The notes under the pieces are model-generated. The model searched no databases. It saw only the letters and a list, made by a program, of their open reading frames with translations, and was not told where the DNA came from. 32,477 nucleotides of DNA from a virus. The position numbers were made by a program, and so were the translations under genes. This document shows positions 19,805 to 29,011 of the stretch, one piece after another. Every line of letters starts with the position of its first letter. Positions within the stretch are counted from its first letter, which is position 1. The stretch is taken from the IMG/VR virus record IMGVR_UViG_3300025543_000116, positions 1 through 32,477 of that record, one strand, 5' to 3'.

Positions 19805-22120
19805 CTATTGTGGTCGGCGAAGCATCTGGGTCAGGCGACCGCCGGCTTCATATTGGGGGGGCATTCCGCCTGTAAGATTTTGCGTGAGGCTGCGGGGGGA
19901 GACCGCTGTTTGATCCCCCATCACTTCGCCCCGATCTTCGCTGGACTGGTCAGCAACGTGGATCGAAATAAGTTCCTCAATGAGTGTCTCAATCAAAGGA
20001 GATCCGCTCTTGAGGGTGCCCATCTCACTCAGGATTCTGATGCCGTCAGGGTGAGTTAGAATTTGGGCAAGTTCCCCATAATTGCTCATGCGGATACGCC
20101 TACTCCAACCGAACAGTTGATCCAACATCTCGCCAGGACGGGCAATGTTTACGTTACTGAGTGTCTGCGCCGCAGTGCCAGCAAGCGTTGATGCTTCGTC
20201 CATATCTTCGGCGCGGAAAATACGGCCAGCAGTCGGGGAACCTTCTGCCGGGTTGGGTGCCATCCTACGGAACAGAGAAAACATTTCCTCAACGCCGTTG
20301 ACGTAATCATCCACCTGGCCGGGGGTCATGCCCTGCGCTTCGCCTGACGCTCGCAGTAATTCCACCATTCGACCGCGCTTGTTCTCGTCTGAAAAAGCGT
20401 TCCACATCTCTCTCATGGAATTGGGTTCTGGTGCGCCCGCCCTTGCCTTGCCCGCCCTTGCTAGTTCCTGGCGCATAAGTTCGCTGGCGACTTGAGGCAT
20501 AACGGGCTGGTGAGACGGATTGCGCGCAAGCAGTGCTGCGTCCTCTTTGTTAACGCGGCCCAGAACAGTTCTCAGGTCTGATGGAGAATAGCTTTCACCC
20601 ATAAGAAGCGGCCTGATCTGATCCCACGTTTTAAGTTCGGCCATCCTGTTGACGGCCTCCAAAGACGCCAAATCCGGCGTGGCGGCATCGCCGAAAATCG
20701 CCTTCACCTCCGGCGACATTGCCTGATATAGATCATCAGCGGCCTTGAACTGGGGATCGTCTCGCAGCAGTTCCTTAATTTCCTTGAGGTAGGGCGTCAC
20801 CACGGCAGAAACGCCGCTATCCACACCAGAAACGGACTGCTGCATTCCCGGCGGGACTTTCAGCGCATCCCTTAAGCCCTGATAAGCGTTGTGGACTTGT
20901 TCAATCGTGGTAAACGGGTCGCCGTTTGCATCCTTGAACCCCTCTGCGATGGCAGATAGGGCAGCGCCCTTCGCTGTTGAATCACCAACGCGGATTGCCT
21001 CATTACCAGCATTTGTGAGGATGTCGAACATACCTTGCAGGTCAACCGGCTGCATTCCCGCTGCTGTATATCCGGGCGCGGTGGCATCGGTTCGGTCGCC
21101 CCTCACCCGCGTCTGAGCATCTTCTGCCCTTGAACTGAGTTGCTGCGTTACCGCAGCGCGGCCCGGTGCGGGTGCATCTGGGATAATACCTTGAACCACG
21201 GCGGCGCTGTCGTTAGCCCTGCCCTGATAGGCTTCGCGAAGCGTTGCGGCTCCTTCACCGCCCATCGCGGCAGTGTCGCCTTCAAGCTGACGCAGTTGCG
21301 GTGCGACTTCGGCGGGAAATAGCGTTGTCCCGCGCTGTGTTGCAAGTTGCTGATTCCGCATAGCTGCGGCAAGGTCTGCATCAGGAAGACCCTTGACAGT
21401 ATCAGACGCCACATTCGTGGCAGGCGTCCTAAATTTCTTGGCGAGAGTAGCGGCACCTACCGGCGTCAGAATTGCTCCTAATAGTTCGCCGTAGGATCGG
21501 TCGTAGCCCAATTCCTCTGCAACATCTCCAGCGCCTTCTGCTGTGAGGCCCGTCAAAAGGCCCATCACGCCTGCGGCCACTTTGGGTCCGCCACCGGGGG
21601 AGAGCATAGCCGTGCCGAACTCTGTGGCGCTTTCTACGTAACGACCGGCAGTTGTTTCCGGCTCGCGTGTGATGCCCACATCGTCAAACCACTGGGAGAC
21701 AGAGCCTTCCATGTCGGAATACTGGTCTGCCATTCCGGCGAGGTTGCGCGCAAGCCACGGCGCTTCCTCCAGCGTTTGGGCATCGCCCGTAAACAGCCGC
21801 GCCCGGTTTCCGCTGAAGTCTGTGTCGTTTTCGCGCAGCAGGTTGACGCCCTGCTCGGCAAGGCTTGTCATCCCGCTCAATGCTTGAGGCAGGCGGGTTG
21901 TCATATCCTGGACACCTTGCCCAACGCCGGAGATTGCGGATCGCAGAACGTCCACGTTTCCTTCAACGAGGTTGTCAAATTGCGATTGCTGGGGTGGCAA
22001 TGCCTCTGGGAAATCGCCAGTGCTGCGGAGTTGCGCCACAGCCGCAGATTCCTCTGGAGAAAGCTCGTTGAGGAGCTCACGATCCAGCAAGTCAGCGGTT
22101 TTTTCTTCTCTGTTCATCAT
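19805..22120 (-). CDS. Large internal virion/ejection protein
   Basis: The 771-residue protein has an acidic start and a Gln/Asn/Ala-rich helical character. A Gly/Ala hydrophobic region (VAAGVMGLLTGLTAEGAG and ELLGAILTPVGAATL, about residues 180-230) could enter a membrane. Size, composition and place just before the fibre gene fit an ejection protein like P22 gp16 or gp20, which leave with DNA and help it cross the envelope. No peptidoglycan hydrolase motif is visible. ATGA overlap couples it to the gene before it. Confidence 0.6.
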   Translation of the reverse strand: MMNREEKTADLLDRELLNELSPEESAAVAQLRSTGDFPEALPPQQSQFDNLVEGNVDVLRSAISGVGQGVQDMTTRLPQALSGMTSLAEQGVNLLRENDTDFSGNRARLFTGDAQTLEEAPWLARNLAGMADQYSDMEGSVSQWFDDVGITREPETTAGRYVESATEFGTAMLSPGGGPKVAAGVMGLLTGLTAEGAGDVAEELGYDRSYGELLGAILTPVGAATLAKKFRTPATNVASDTVKGLPDADLAAAMRNQQLATQRGTTLFPAEVAPQLRQLEGDTAAMGGEGAATLREAYQGRANDSAAVVQGIIPDAPAPGRAAVTQQLSSRAEDAQTRVRGDRTDATAPGYTAAGMQPVDLQGMFDILTNAGNEAIRVGDSTAKGAALSAIAEGFKDANGDPFTTIEQVHNAYQGLRDALKVPPGMQQSVSGVDSGVSAVVTPYLKEIKELLRDDPQFKAADDLYQAMSPEVKAIFGDAATPDLASLEAVNRMAELKTWDQIRPLLMGESYSPSDLRTVLGRVNKEDAALLARNPSHQPVMPQVASELMRQELARAGKARAGAPEPNSMREMWNAFSDENKRGRMVELLRASGEAQGMTPGQVDDYVNGVEEMFSLFRRMAPNPAEGSPTAGRIFRAEDMDEASTLAGTAAQTLSNVNIARPGEMLDQLFGWSRRIRMSNYGELAQILTHPDGIRILSEMGTLKSGSPLIETLIEELISIHVADQSSEDRGEVMGDQTAVSPRSLTQNLTGGMPPQYEAGGRLTQMLRRPQ

Positions 22121-23364
22121 TCACCACCAAACAGAAATGCGTCGGCTGCTGCGCTGGCCGGATCGGTTACGGACGGAGGACCATCACTTGGGACAGCCCC
22201 ACCGCTGTCAAGCGCAGCCTCCAGCATGGCCAGCGTGCCCGCGTTCGACATAAACAGCGCGTTGGTTTCGTATCCGGCGAGCGTTCCGTTGTTCTGGAAG
22301 TATTGCGCAGCGCCCACCTTGGCAGCATACGCATCCTGCATTGACTTGAGCAGCCTGCGGAGGCGTTCTGCGTTCTGGGCTTCTTCGAGTGCGGGATTGT
22401 AGGCGCGGGCAATCAAGGCAGCGCCTTCATTTTGCGTAAACTGTGCGCCAAGAATCAAACGCAAGTTACGCTGCACGACCTCTTCAACAAGCTGCTTTGT
22501 GTCAACGGCTTCTGGGTTTATCGCAGCAGTAGCGTCTTCACCAAACATCGACAACGCCGCAAACATGGTGCCGCTCAAATCAGCGTCAGATTCGCCTGAC
22601 ACAACGGCGTCAAGTCTGCCAACAACTTCCTCCAACTGACCCATGCCCTTTTCTGCATCGGCAAAGCCACCAGCCATCACAAACGGCACGTAAATATCAG
22701 CGGCGAATTTCTTATCTGCCTCTACAAATCCAGGCGTTTCCGCAAGGGGTGGCAAATTGTTGACCTCAACCGTAGTGCCGCTGTTGACAGGCGAACCAAT
22801 TCGATCCCCCAGCGTGCCATCAGGATTGAGCACAAACACGCCCTCGGCGGTGTTGACGGTCTTTGGTGCCGTCTGTTTCGGCATTTCCGTCCAGCCGTTC
22901 GCCAGTGCTTCGTCATAGGTGCCAAACACCGTATTGCCCTGTGCATCCACAAAGCTGCCGGTCTGGTTTGCTGTCGTGGGTTTGGTGGGCGCGTTCTGGA
23001 GTGCGTAGTCCTGATTCGCCATATCAAACGCCATCGGCGCAAGGTTGGGATCATCGGCCATCAACTGTATGGCAAGGGGGCGGTTTGGTGCTTCGCCGGG
23101 AATAAGCGTGGTCGGATCGCCGGTGCCGTCTGGACGTGTCGGCTGGTTCCAAGTGATGGTGTTGTCCGGCGTGCCGGTCATGGCCTTCAGCGCCTCTGTA
23201 AGACGGCCCTGCGTGGCCTCCTCTGCCCTTTGAGCCTGCCCCGCTGAATAGCCCAGCAACGCCTGCTGCAAGACGTGCGATAGACCGCCGGCGTGCGTGC
23301 CCGTGTTGGGGTTGGGCATGTTTTGAAGCATCTGGCTGTACTTGCCGAGATTTCCCAGTGCCAT
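22117..23364 (-). CDS. Probable ejection/internal virion protein
   Basis: The 415-residue protein begins LGNLGKYSQMLQNMPNPN and GLSHVLQQALLGYSAGQAQR, a Gln/Ala-rich helical start often seen in podovirus internal proteins. The middle contains AEGVFVLNPDGTLGDRIGSP and a C-terminal helical part (RNLRLILGAQFTQNEGAALI). It follows directly after the 289-residue protein, with GGGGAG in that gene's end as ribosome site. The role is inferred from position among ejection genes. Confidence 0.6.
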   Translation of the reverse strand: MALGNLGKYSQMLQNMPNPNTGTHAGGLSHVLQQALLGYSAGQAQRAEEATQGRLTEALKAMTGTPDNTITWNQPTRPDGTGDPTTLIPGEAPNRPLAIQLMADDPNLAPMAFDMANQDYALQNAPTKPTTANQTGSFVDAQGNTVFGTYDEALANGWTEMPKQTAPKTVNTAEGVFVLNPDGTLGDRIGSPVNSGTTVEVNNLPPLAETPGFVEADKKFAADIYVPFVMAGGFADAEKGMGQLEEVVGRLDAVVSGESDADLSGTMFAALSMFGEDATAAINPEAVDTKQLVEEVVQRNLRLILGAQFTQNEGAALIARAYNPALEEAQNAERLRRLLKSMQDAYAAKVGAAQYFQNNGTLAGYETNALFMSNAGTLAMLEAALDSGGAVPSDGPPSVTDPASAAADAFLFGGE

Positions 23365-24234
23365 TTAATTTACTCCCCAGCCAGGTCCGCCGTATGTCAT
23401 GCCGCCAGCCATCGCCGCAGTGCCGAGGAGATCATAGAGACCCTGCCTGTTGGCGGCGTTGTTGGCTTGGTTCTGATTGAATGCGTTCATCTGGCCCTGA
23501 TAGTTGCCGTAAATTGCATCGGCAATCGGCGCAGCACCCACGCTATAATTTGACTGGCCCTGGAATGCTGGGTTCTGAATCTGCTGGCCTGACGCCAGCG
23601 CCGCTAGTTCGTTCAGTGGCTGATTGCGCTGTGCCATCAGATCATTCCTGGCCTGATTATAGGCCGCCGATTCAAGGCTATACTGCTGCGCCTGTTGGGC
23701 CATAGCAGCCTGTTGGGCGGCAAGGCCGAAGTCGGTTTGACCGCGATTAAACTCGTCGGTTGCGGCAGCATACGCCGCCGAACCAGCATCAAGCCCCTGG
23801 TTTGACAGGCGCGTCATCATGGCGTCACGCTCTCGATCTGCGCGGGGCTGATTGCGGGCAACTAAGGCGTCGTAGCTGTTCTGCCACGCCCCTTGACCTG
23901 CCTGTGGTGCCGGGCCAACGCTTGAGAAGTCAACGGGGCTGGAGAACTGATCCGCAACCACCCCAAGCTGGTTATTTGCAATCTGCCCGTACTGCAACGA
24001 TGCCGCGTTCTGCTGATCGAGCATGGCCTGCTGCGCTGGCGCAAGCGTCGTGTTGACGGCCCTGTCTGGGCTTCCAATCTCGCCGGTATAGAACAGGGAG
24101 CCATAGGGCGTGTTCTGCCCAATCTGGTTCATCAACGCGCTTTCGCGCACGGCTGCGGAGTTCGCCGCAGCCTGCGCATTCGCCGTTGCGACGGGATCCG
24201 GTGGTGCGGGTGCGCTGTCGTTACTCTTGCCCAT
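23365..24234 (-). CDS. Podovirus internal virion protein, gp7-like position
   Basis: The 289-residue protein is rich in Gln, Asn and Ala. NQIGQNTPYGSLFYTGEIG and TTLAPAQQAMLDQQNAASLQ form a motif that I recognise from many podoviruses (PYGSL...T.L.P.QQ.L.DQQ), where the gene sits among DNA-ejection proteins. The C-terminus is Gly/Met-rich and could contact membranes (GTAAMAGGMTYGGPGWG). A role in DNA delivery is inferred. It overlaps the end of the GNAT gene by 14 bases. Confidence 0.7.
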   Translation of the reverse strand: MGKSNDSAPAPPDPVATANAQAAANSAAVRESALMNQIGQNTPYGSLFYTGEIGSPDRAVNTTLAPAQQAMLDQQNAASLQYGQIANNQLGVVADQFSSPVDFSSVGPAPQAGQGAWQNSYDALVARNQPRADRERDAMMTRLSNQGLDAGSAAYAAATDEFNRGQTDFGLAAQQAAMAQQAQQYSLESAAYNQARNDLMAQRNQPLNELAALASGQQIQNPAFQGQSNYSVGAAPIADAIYGNYQGQMNAFNQNQANNAANRQGLYDLLGTAAMAGGMTYGGPGWGVN

Positions 24235-24664
24235 GATCTGCTCCGTAGTTTTTGATGAAATCAGGCTTTAGCATCCGCATGATTACGGCGTGCCTTTTGA
24301 ACCCAAACTGATGCGCAAGCACGGCCTCTTGCGTAAACCCGACGTGCCTGTTGACCTTCAGCGCCTTCTCGTTATCGAACGCCGTGGCCGTCCAGACCTT
24401 AAAGCAGTTCAATTGATAAAAGGGATACGCCAAAAGACCGAAAATGATTGAACGACGCGCCCACATCGGGCTGACCGCCGCCATGCTTAACTGAATTGTT
24501 CCGAATTGCTCTTGATAGTCGTGATAAACCATTCCGGCAATTAGCCGGTCATTGCCAACGCCAATCGCCGCCACAGGCCCGCCAAATCCACGGTCCCCAA
24601 CGTCAGGGATATGCGCCGCCACCCAGTTAGCAACATCCGCGTCATGGCCGTAGATAAGGTTCAC
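24221..24664 (-). CDS. GNAT-like acetyltransferase in the structural region
   Basis: The 147 residues start at GTG 24662-24664, which overlaps the upstream stop (GTGA). ATG 24841 would run 60 codons into that gene. Features are RLIAGMVYHDYQEQFGTIQL, the helix RSIIFGLLAYPFYQLNC, and KALKVNRHVGFTQEAVLAHQ, the usual end of GNAT domains. The acetyl-CoA loop is less clear than in the GNAT at 4381-5175. Such genes occur between tail genes in many podoviruses with unknown target. Confidence 0.75.
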   Translation of the reverse strand: MNLIYGHDADVANWVAAHIPDVGDRGFGGPVAAIGVGNDRLIAGMVYHDYQEQFGTIQLSMAAVSPMWARRSIIFGLLAYPFYQLNCFKVWTATAFDNEKALKVNRHVGFTQEAVLAHQFGFKRHAVIMRMLKPDFIKNYGADHGQE

Positions 24665-26178
24665 AGAGGCCCGCCGGGGACATACAGCCAGTTGGTCGCA
24701 AGCCATGAAGGCTGGTTGACTCCCGTTGAAATTCGGATGCGAATGGATGCTGCGCGACCGACGCCACGGATGCCACGCCAGCCACGGTAAGTCTGTGAAG
24801 CCGAACCCCACAGGCCGACGCCCCACTTTGCAACGCCCCACAAACCCGCCGGCTCTGGGTACGACGCAGCGGTGGCGGACGGGGTGGGAATGCTATAGTC
24901 CAGGTTCACGTCAATGCTGACTGATGGCGATCCCTCGCTTTGGAATATCGGCTCAACAAGCGTGAAGCGTTTATTCGTGCCAGGCGAGCGGAAATGGTTG
25001 AACGCCTGGAGGGCGTCAGCATTGATGTCTGAGCCGGCATCGCTGGACCCGGAATCAAACTTATAAACAACGCCGTCGTCCATGCCCCCGAAATACGCCT
25101 CGTCGTTCATCAGCCCCCAGCAGGCAGCATTGATGCCGGTAAACCGGCACGGCGCGCGCGTTATTGTGTTGAACACATATTGATAGGCTTCGGTTGCTGT
25201 GCTGGGGACGTTGAAGATCAGCATCGTGCCCTTGGGATAGATGAATGGTTGCCATCCGAACAGCGACCCACCATCCCGCACGGCGTCGTTCACCGCTTTG
25301 TTGATTTGCTGCGAAATGGATACCGCTTCTGCTTGTGATCGGTCTGCAAGCAGGATCTGTGACGCGGCAACGAAACCGTCCTGGGTCACCATAATCAGGT
25401 CCGCTCCGCTCTTGATCATGCAACGCCGTCCGACCGGCTTGCCGATGCGAAACACCCCGACTAGACTCCACGTAGTAGCTGAGTTTGGATCAGTGCCCTG
25501 ATAAACAATGGCCTCGCCTTCACTCGTGAGGAATACCGCAACGTCGTCCTGTCCGTCACCGGCATCGACACTCCAGGTGCCCATCGCCATCAGGTAGCCG
25601 CCCAGCTTACTCACAGCACCCAGCGGAAATTCCACTGCTGTCCCAGATATAGAATTGACGGCAAGATACCACGCCGACAGGCTGTTTTTCTCACCAAACC
25701 AGAGGCGGCGCTGGTGGTTGTTCACCCACTCAAGGTTAGCCATTGTCGGGCCTGACGCGCCCGAGGTGGCCCACGACGACCCATCAAAGGTCAGTGGCGT
25801 GTCCTGGCCGTTGACTGCAAACAGAAAATGCCCGCCCGATGTGCTGATTTGGGTGGACTGAAATTTGGTGTTGGACAGACCTGACACAACGGCAGCGCCG
25901 ACAGCGCCTCCGCCTGACACGTCAAAGATCGAAGAGCCATTGCCCGCGAACAGTTTGCCGACGCCAGTGGTAGGCACATACTCAATCAGGCTGTTTACTT
26001 CCCCGGACATTCCCGTGGCGTAGCTCGTGTATCCCTTCCGAACGGTCACTTTGTCCGTTGACGGGAAGAAATTGTCCAGAATGACGGCATTTTCGGCAGG
26101 CATGTCAGCAAGCGCGTTTCTGGTGTCCCAGCCGCCCACTGGGGGCGGGAACGACGCTGTGCGGGCGGGTGCTCTCAT
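24661..26178 (-). CDS. Tail hub/head-closure protein, P22 gp10-like
   Basis: The 505-residue protein begins RAPARTASFPPPVGGWDTRN, then AVILDNFFPSTDKVTVRKGY, and has many repeated beta-strand segments with Trp/Gly turns (DGVVYKFDSGSS, GLWGVAKWGVGLWGSASQ). This suits the propeller-like DNA-stabilisation or tail-hub proteins of P22 type (gp10, 472 residues). These sit below the portal adaptor and close the filled head. It is in the tail-gene block. The match is by pattern and position, so a different beta-propeller tail protein is possible. Confidence 0.65.
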   Translation of the reverse strand: MRAPARTASFPPPVGGWDTRNALADMPAENAVILDNFFPSTDKVTVRKGYTSYATGMSGEVNSLIEYVPTTGVGKLFAGNGSSIFDVSGGGAVGAAVVSGLSNTKFQSTQISTSGGHFLFAVNGQDTPLTFDGSSWATSGASGPTMANLEWVNNHQRRLWFGEKNSLSAWYLAVNSISGTAVEFPLGAVSKLGGYLMAMGTWSVDAGDGQDDVAVFLTSEGEAIVYQGTDPNSATTWSLVGVFRIGKPVGRRCMIKSGADLIMVTQDGFVAASQILLADRSQAEAVSISQQINKAVNDAVRDGGSLFGWQPFIYPKGTMLIFNVPSTATEAYQYVFNTITRAPCRFTGINAACWGLMNDEAYFGGMDDGVVYKFDSGSSDAGSDINADALQAFNHFRSPGTNKRFTLVEPIFQSEGSPSVSIDVNLDYSIPTPSATAASYPEPAGLWGVAKWGVGLWGSASQTYRGWRGIRGVGRAASIRIRISTGVNQPSWLATNWLYVPGGPL

Positions 26179-28274
26179 TGGCTTGCCTCTGCTTCGCTGT
26201 TGCCCAAAAGGCCGTAACCCAGAGTGAGGCCGCCAAGGCCGGACGCTAGAAGGTCGCGGCTGTTGATGTTGCGGGGGTCGAATTTGGCGAAACGGGAGCG
26301 GATTTGGTTCGCGTTGTCGTCAAATATGACGTAGTGGCGAGCGTCTTGCGTCCCTGTCATCCCCGGCAGCTTGACGCCACCAAACCCTTGCCTATTGCTG
26401 AACACAGAAGCGTCCATATCAATGCTGTCAAACCCAGCCTTCTTGAAAATGTCGGCAATCACCGCACCGGGAGATGCCATTTTTCCTGAAAAATCGTCAT
26501 AAACATCGTTAATGTTGGATCGTAAAATGTTGTCAAAATCTGACGCCGAAATGCCGCCGTCAATGGCATCATCCATCAACTTGCCTAAAACATCATCGCG
26601 AGTGAATTGGTCCACTTGCCATTCATCAAACGCCTCTTGTGTCGCGCGTAGCAAGTCCACAAATGGCCCATCTTCGCCAACAATATCTTCGCCATCGGCG
26701 CTGTATTTTATGTTGTAATCAAAAAACGTCTCACCATCGCCGCCAACCTTTACAGGATTATTCATTGCAAGCCGAACGGGGTAAACTGTGCCGTCGTTTT
26801 CAATCCCAAGGCGCTCGCGGGCTACCGCGTCCAGGGCTTCATCAATCTGGCCTTGGGAAAGGTCCGCAATATCGTCAACGTCAACATCCCGGTATTGCCA
26901 ATAATCCAGAATTGTATCGTCATCAAAGCTATCTGCCGCCAACTCTATCTCACGCTGGATGCGTTGCGTAATGTCTGGGCCTCCATGATCTGCATAGTTT
27001 GCGTTCACGTCGTCAATACTGTTGGTGAAGTAATGGTTCGCGCCGTAATGGCCTTCGGGTGTGCTGTAGGTATTCCGAAATTCAGTGATGTTGCGAGGCG
27101 AGCCGTGCCATGCGTCAACGGGAAACGTCTGGTTTGCCCGCGCCATGCGGCCCACCTCATCCATGGGCACGTCATCAGCTACCCGTGCGGCGTCGTCTGC
27201 GCGGGCGGGGTCGAAGCCAAATTCGTGAATGCTGTCGCCGTTTGTGTAAATATCTCTTGCGGGGACTTTTCGTTCTATAATTGAATAATCTCCACGGAGG
27301 GTGCCTTCTCCATGATCTATTGCATAGTTCCGATTCACCGTGACCCAATCACCCGCAGATATTTCTGCCCCACTTGCGTCGGAAGGCACCGCCCGATAAA
27401 TGGAAACCATCTCATCAGGGTTGCCCTTGAGGCTGTTTAGAATTTCAACGGTTTCTTGGTCCATAGCCGGATTGCCTGTTCCATAATACTGAACAGCATT
27501 CGGGGAATAAACATCATCTGGATAAACCGCTCCGCCACCCGTCAAGTCGTGCGCTGGCGCACCGCTGTCCCGCATAGGAGGACGGTGCATCCCCGCGTAA
27601 TCATCAACTGATTCCCCCGCCCTGTTTGCGTTTGCTTCGGCTCTCAGCGCAGCTATTCGGTCCCGCTTTGCCATCCGGCTCACCTCGTCCATGGGCAGAT
27701 CATCAGCTACTCGTGCGGCGTCGTCGGCTGCGCCTGAAAGTGCGTCAGCCACGCCTCCCGCTCTGCCCAACGACCCGCGCTCGTCGGCAAGAAACCTTGC
27801 AACACTCGGATTATTTATAACGTCTTCAGCGACGTTTACGCCTGCCCGGACGAACGGCTTGGCTAATGCCCCGACCCCAAGGACATCTGCCACACCCAAG
27901 GCAGTGTTAAAAACATCCATTCCGCCGCTGTTGCCGTATTGAATCTCATCAAGCGACATTCCAGGGGCCATTGCGACCAGATTGCTAACAATCTCCGCAG
28001 TTGGTTTGGGGTCCGGTGTAGTGCCCCTTTGTTCATTTGCAAGCGCATCCCACGGGAGCTGCGGGACAAGTGTGTTTTCGGGCAGATACTGCGCCAGAAA
28101 TGCTCCTATCCGGTCGGCTAATGGATCATCAGTCGCAGGGACGAGGGTGGGCTGCTGCAAGACGCCTGGACGCGTGTCATCAGCAGCCATGCGGCGCATA
28201 GGACCACTAGGCGGACGGTTCAACGCCTGCGCCCATACGCTGCTGGGTGATAACCGATCAGATAAATAACCCAT
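26175..28274 (-). CDS. Structural-region protein with two ADP-ribosyltransferase-like domains
   Basis: The protein has 699 residues. Domain 1 (about 226-356) has AVQYYGTGNPAMDQ, VSIYRAVPSDASGAEISAGD, WVTVNRNYAIDHGEG and NGDSIHEFGFD, a pattern seen in phage and polyvalent ART-like domains. Domain 2 (about 386-662) has AWHGSPRNITEF, GHYGANHYFTNS, VYPVRLAMNNPVKV and ARHYVIFDDNANQIRS, typical of the ART-PolyVal family. Each is preceded by a near-identical 20-residue linker. The gene lies among head and tail genes, so the protein is probably in the virion and may be injected like T4 Alt. Activity and target are inferred. Confidence 0.7.
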   Translation of the reverse strand: MGYLSDRLSPSSVWAQALNRPPSGPMRRMAADDTRPGVLQQPTLVPATDDPLADRIGAFLAQYLPENTLVPQLPWDALANEQRGTTPDPKPTAEIVSNLVAMAPGMSLDEIQYGNSGGMDVFNTALGVADVLGVGALAKPFVRAGVNVAEDVINNPSVARFLADERGSLGRAGGVADALSGAADDAARVADDLPMDEVSRMAKRDRIAALRAEANANRAGESVDDYAGMHRPPMRDSGAPAHDLTGGGAVYPDDVYSPNAVQYYGTGNPAMDQETVEILNSLKGNPDEMVSIYRAVPSDASGAEISAGDWVTVNRNYAIDHGEGTLRGDYSIIERKVPARDIYTNGDSIHEFGFDPARADDAARVADDVPMDEVGRMARANQTFPVDAWHGSPRNITEFRNTYSTPEGHYGANHYFTNSIDDVNANYADHGGPDITQRIQREIELAADSFDDDTILDYWQYRDVDVDDIADLSQGQIDEALDAVARERLGIENDGTVYPVRLAMNNPVKVGGDGETFFDYNIKYSADGEDIVGEDGPFVDLLRATQEAFDEWQVDQFTRDDVLGKLMDDAIDGGISASDFDNILRSNINDVYDDFSGKMASPGAVIADIFKKAGFDSIDMDASVFSNRQGFGGVKLPGMTGTQDARHYVIFDDNANQIRSRFAKFDPRNINSRDLLASGLGGLTLGYGLLGNSEAEASQ
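27141..27200 (-). repeat. Linker repeat, copy 2
   Basis: This encodes residues 359-378 of the double-ART protein (ADDAARVADDVPMDEVGRMA), directly before the second ART-like domain. It matches the copy at 27669-27728 in 18 of 20 residues, and the DNA is also nearly the same, so the duplication is fairly recent. Confidence 0.9.
27669..27728 (-). repeat. Linker repeat, copy 1
   Basis: This encodes residues 183-202 (ADDAARVADDLPMDEVSRMA), ahead of the first ART-like domain and 528 bases from copy 2. The unit may be a short docking or sorting segment or the trace of a domain insertion. Confidence 0.9.
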
Positions 28275-29011
28275 TAAAGGCGTCCTGCTGGGCCGGGTCG
28301 ATCTGGCCCGCCTAAGTTTGATCCACTGCGTCCAGGCCGTCCACCGAAGCCGCCGCCAGTTGCGCCACTGCCGCCACCGACACCGGATCCGCTGCGCCCG
28401 CTGTAACCGCCGCCCTTGCCTTGACGGGAGAGACCTACGGGCGCACCGCCAAAGTTGAAAGATGCGGACGACAGGGCTTCTGGCCTTCCCATAAAGCCCT
28501 GCAACGACTGGGGCGACCTGGTGGGGCTAGGCTGTGCTTGAGCTGCCATATCAGACCGCCCACTAGCGCCTGCGTCGTCGGCGGCGTTGAAGGCTGCGCT
28601 GGCCTGCCGTGCAGCCATCTGTTTGTCGAACGCTTCTTTCGTCACGCTAACGTCGTGAAACGGAGAAAGTGTTCTCGCAACGGCTTCGAAAAAACCCATT
28701 GGCTCTAAGTCCAAATCCTTTCCAAACTTAGTGCCCATGAGTTCGCGTTGAGCGTTTTCCCTCGAAAGGCTCTGGGCAGCGTCGATGGCTGTGGCTCCTA
28801 TGCTCAGGCCCGGAACAGCAGCGCCACCGAGGGCTGCGCCAAACTGCGCCAAGCCACTGTCGAGAAGTGCGCCGCTATTCGCAATCTTGCCAGTGCTCGT
28901 CTGCGCGCTGGGTCGATTGAGGCCGGCTGGTGAAAACCCGTCAAAGCCGCGCTCGGCGCGCGTGGTGGCAGGACCGGCGCTCCAAAGCAGCTTGTCTGAT
29001 AGTGTGCCCAT
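28274..29011 (-). CDS. Gly/Ser-rich virion-region protein
   Basis: The protein has 245 residues. The first 110 are soluble and helical, with GALLDSGLAQFGAALGGAAV and LEPMGFFEAVARTLSPFHDV. The last 60 are almost only Gly, Ser, Arg and Pro, a flexible basic tail. It lies between the gp4-like adaptor and the double-ART protein, with TAATG coupling to the latter, so it may be a virion protein or help pack the ART protein. No family is recognised. Confidence 0.6.
   Translation of the reverse strand: MGTLSDKLLWSAGPATTRAERGFDGFSPAGLNRPSAQTSTGKIANSGALLDSGLAQFGAALGGAAVPGLSIGATAIDAAQSLSRENAQRELMGTKFGKDLDLEPMGFFEAVARTLSPFHDVSVTKEAFDKQMAARQASAAFNAADDAGASGRSDMAAQAQPSPTRSPQSLQGFMGRPEALSSASFNFGGAPVGLSRQGKGGGYSGRSGSGVGGGSGATGGGFGGRPGRSGSNLGGPDRPGPAGRL

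Noticed and set aside
24665-24841. Longer N-terminus of the GNAT protein
   Set aside because: It would overlap 60 codons of the gp10-like gene and is unlike GNAT sequence; the GTG coupled to the stop is better.
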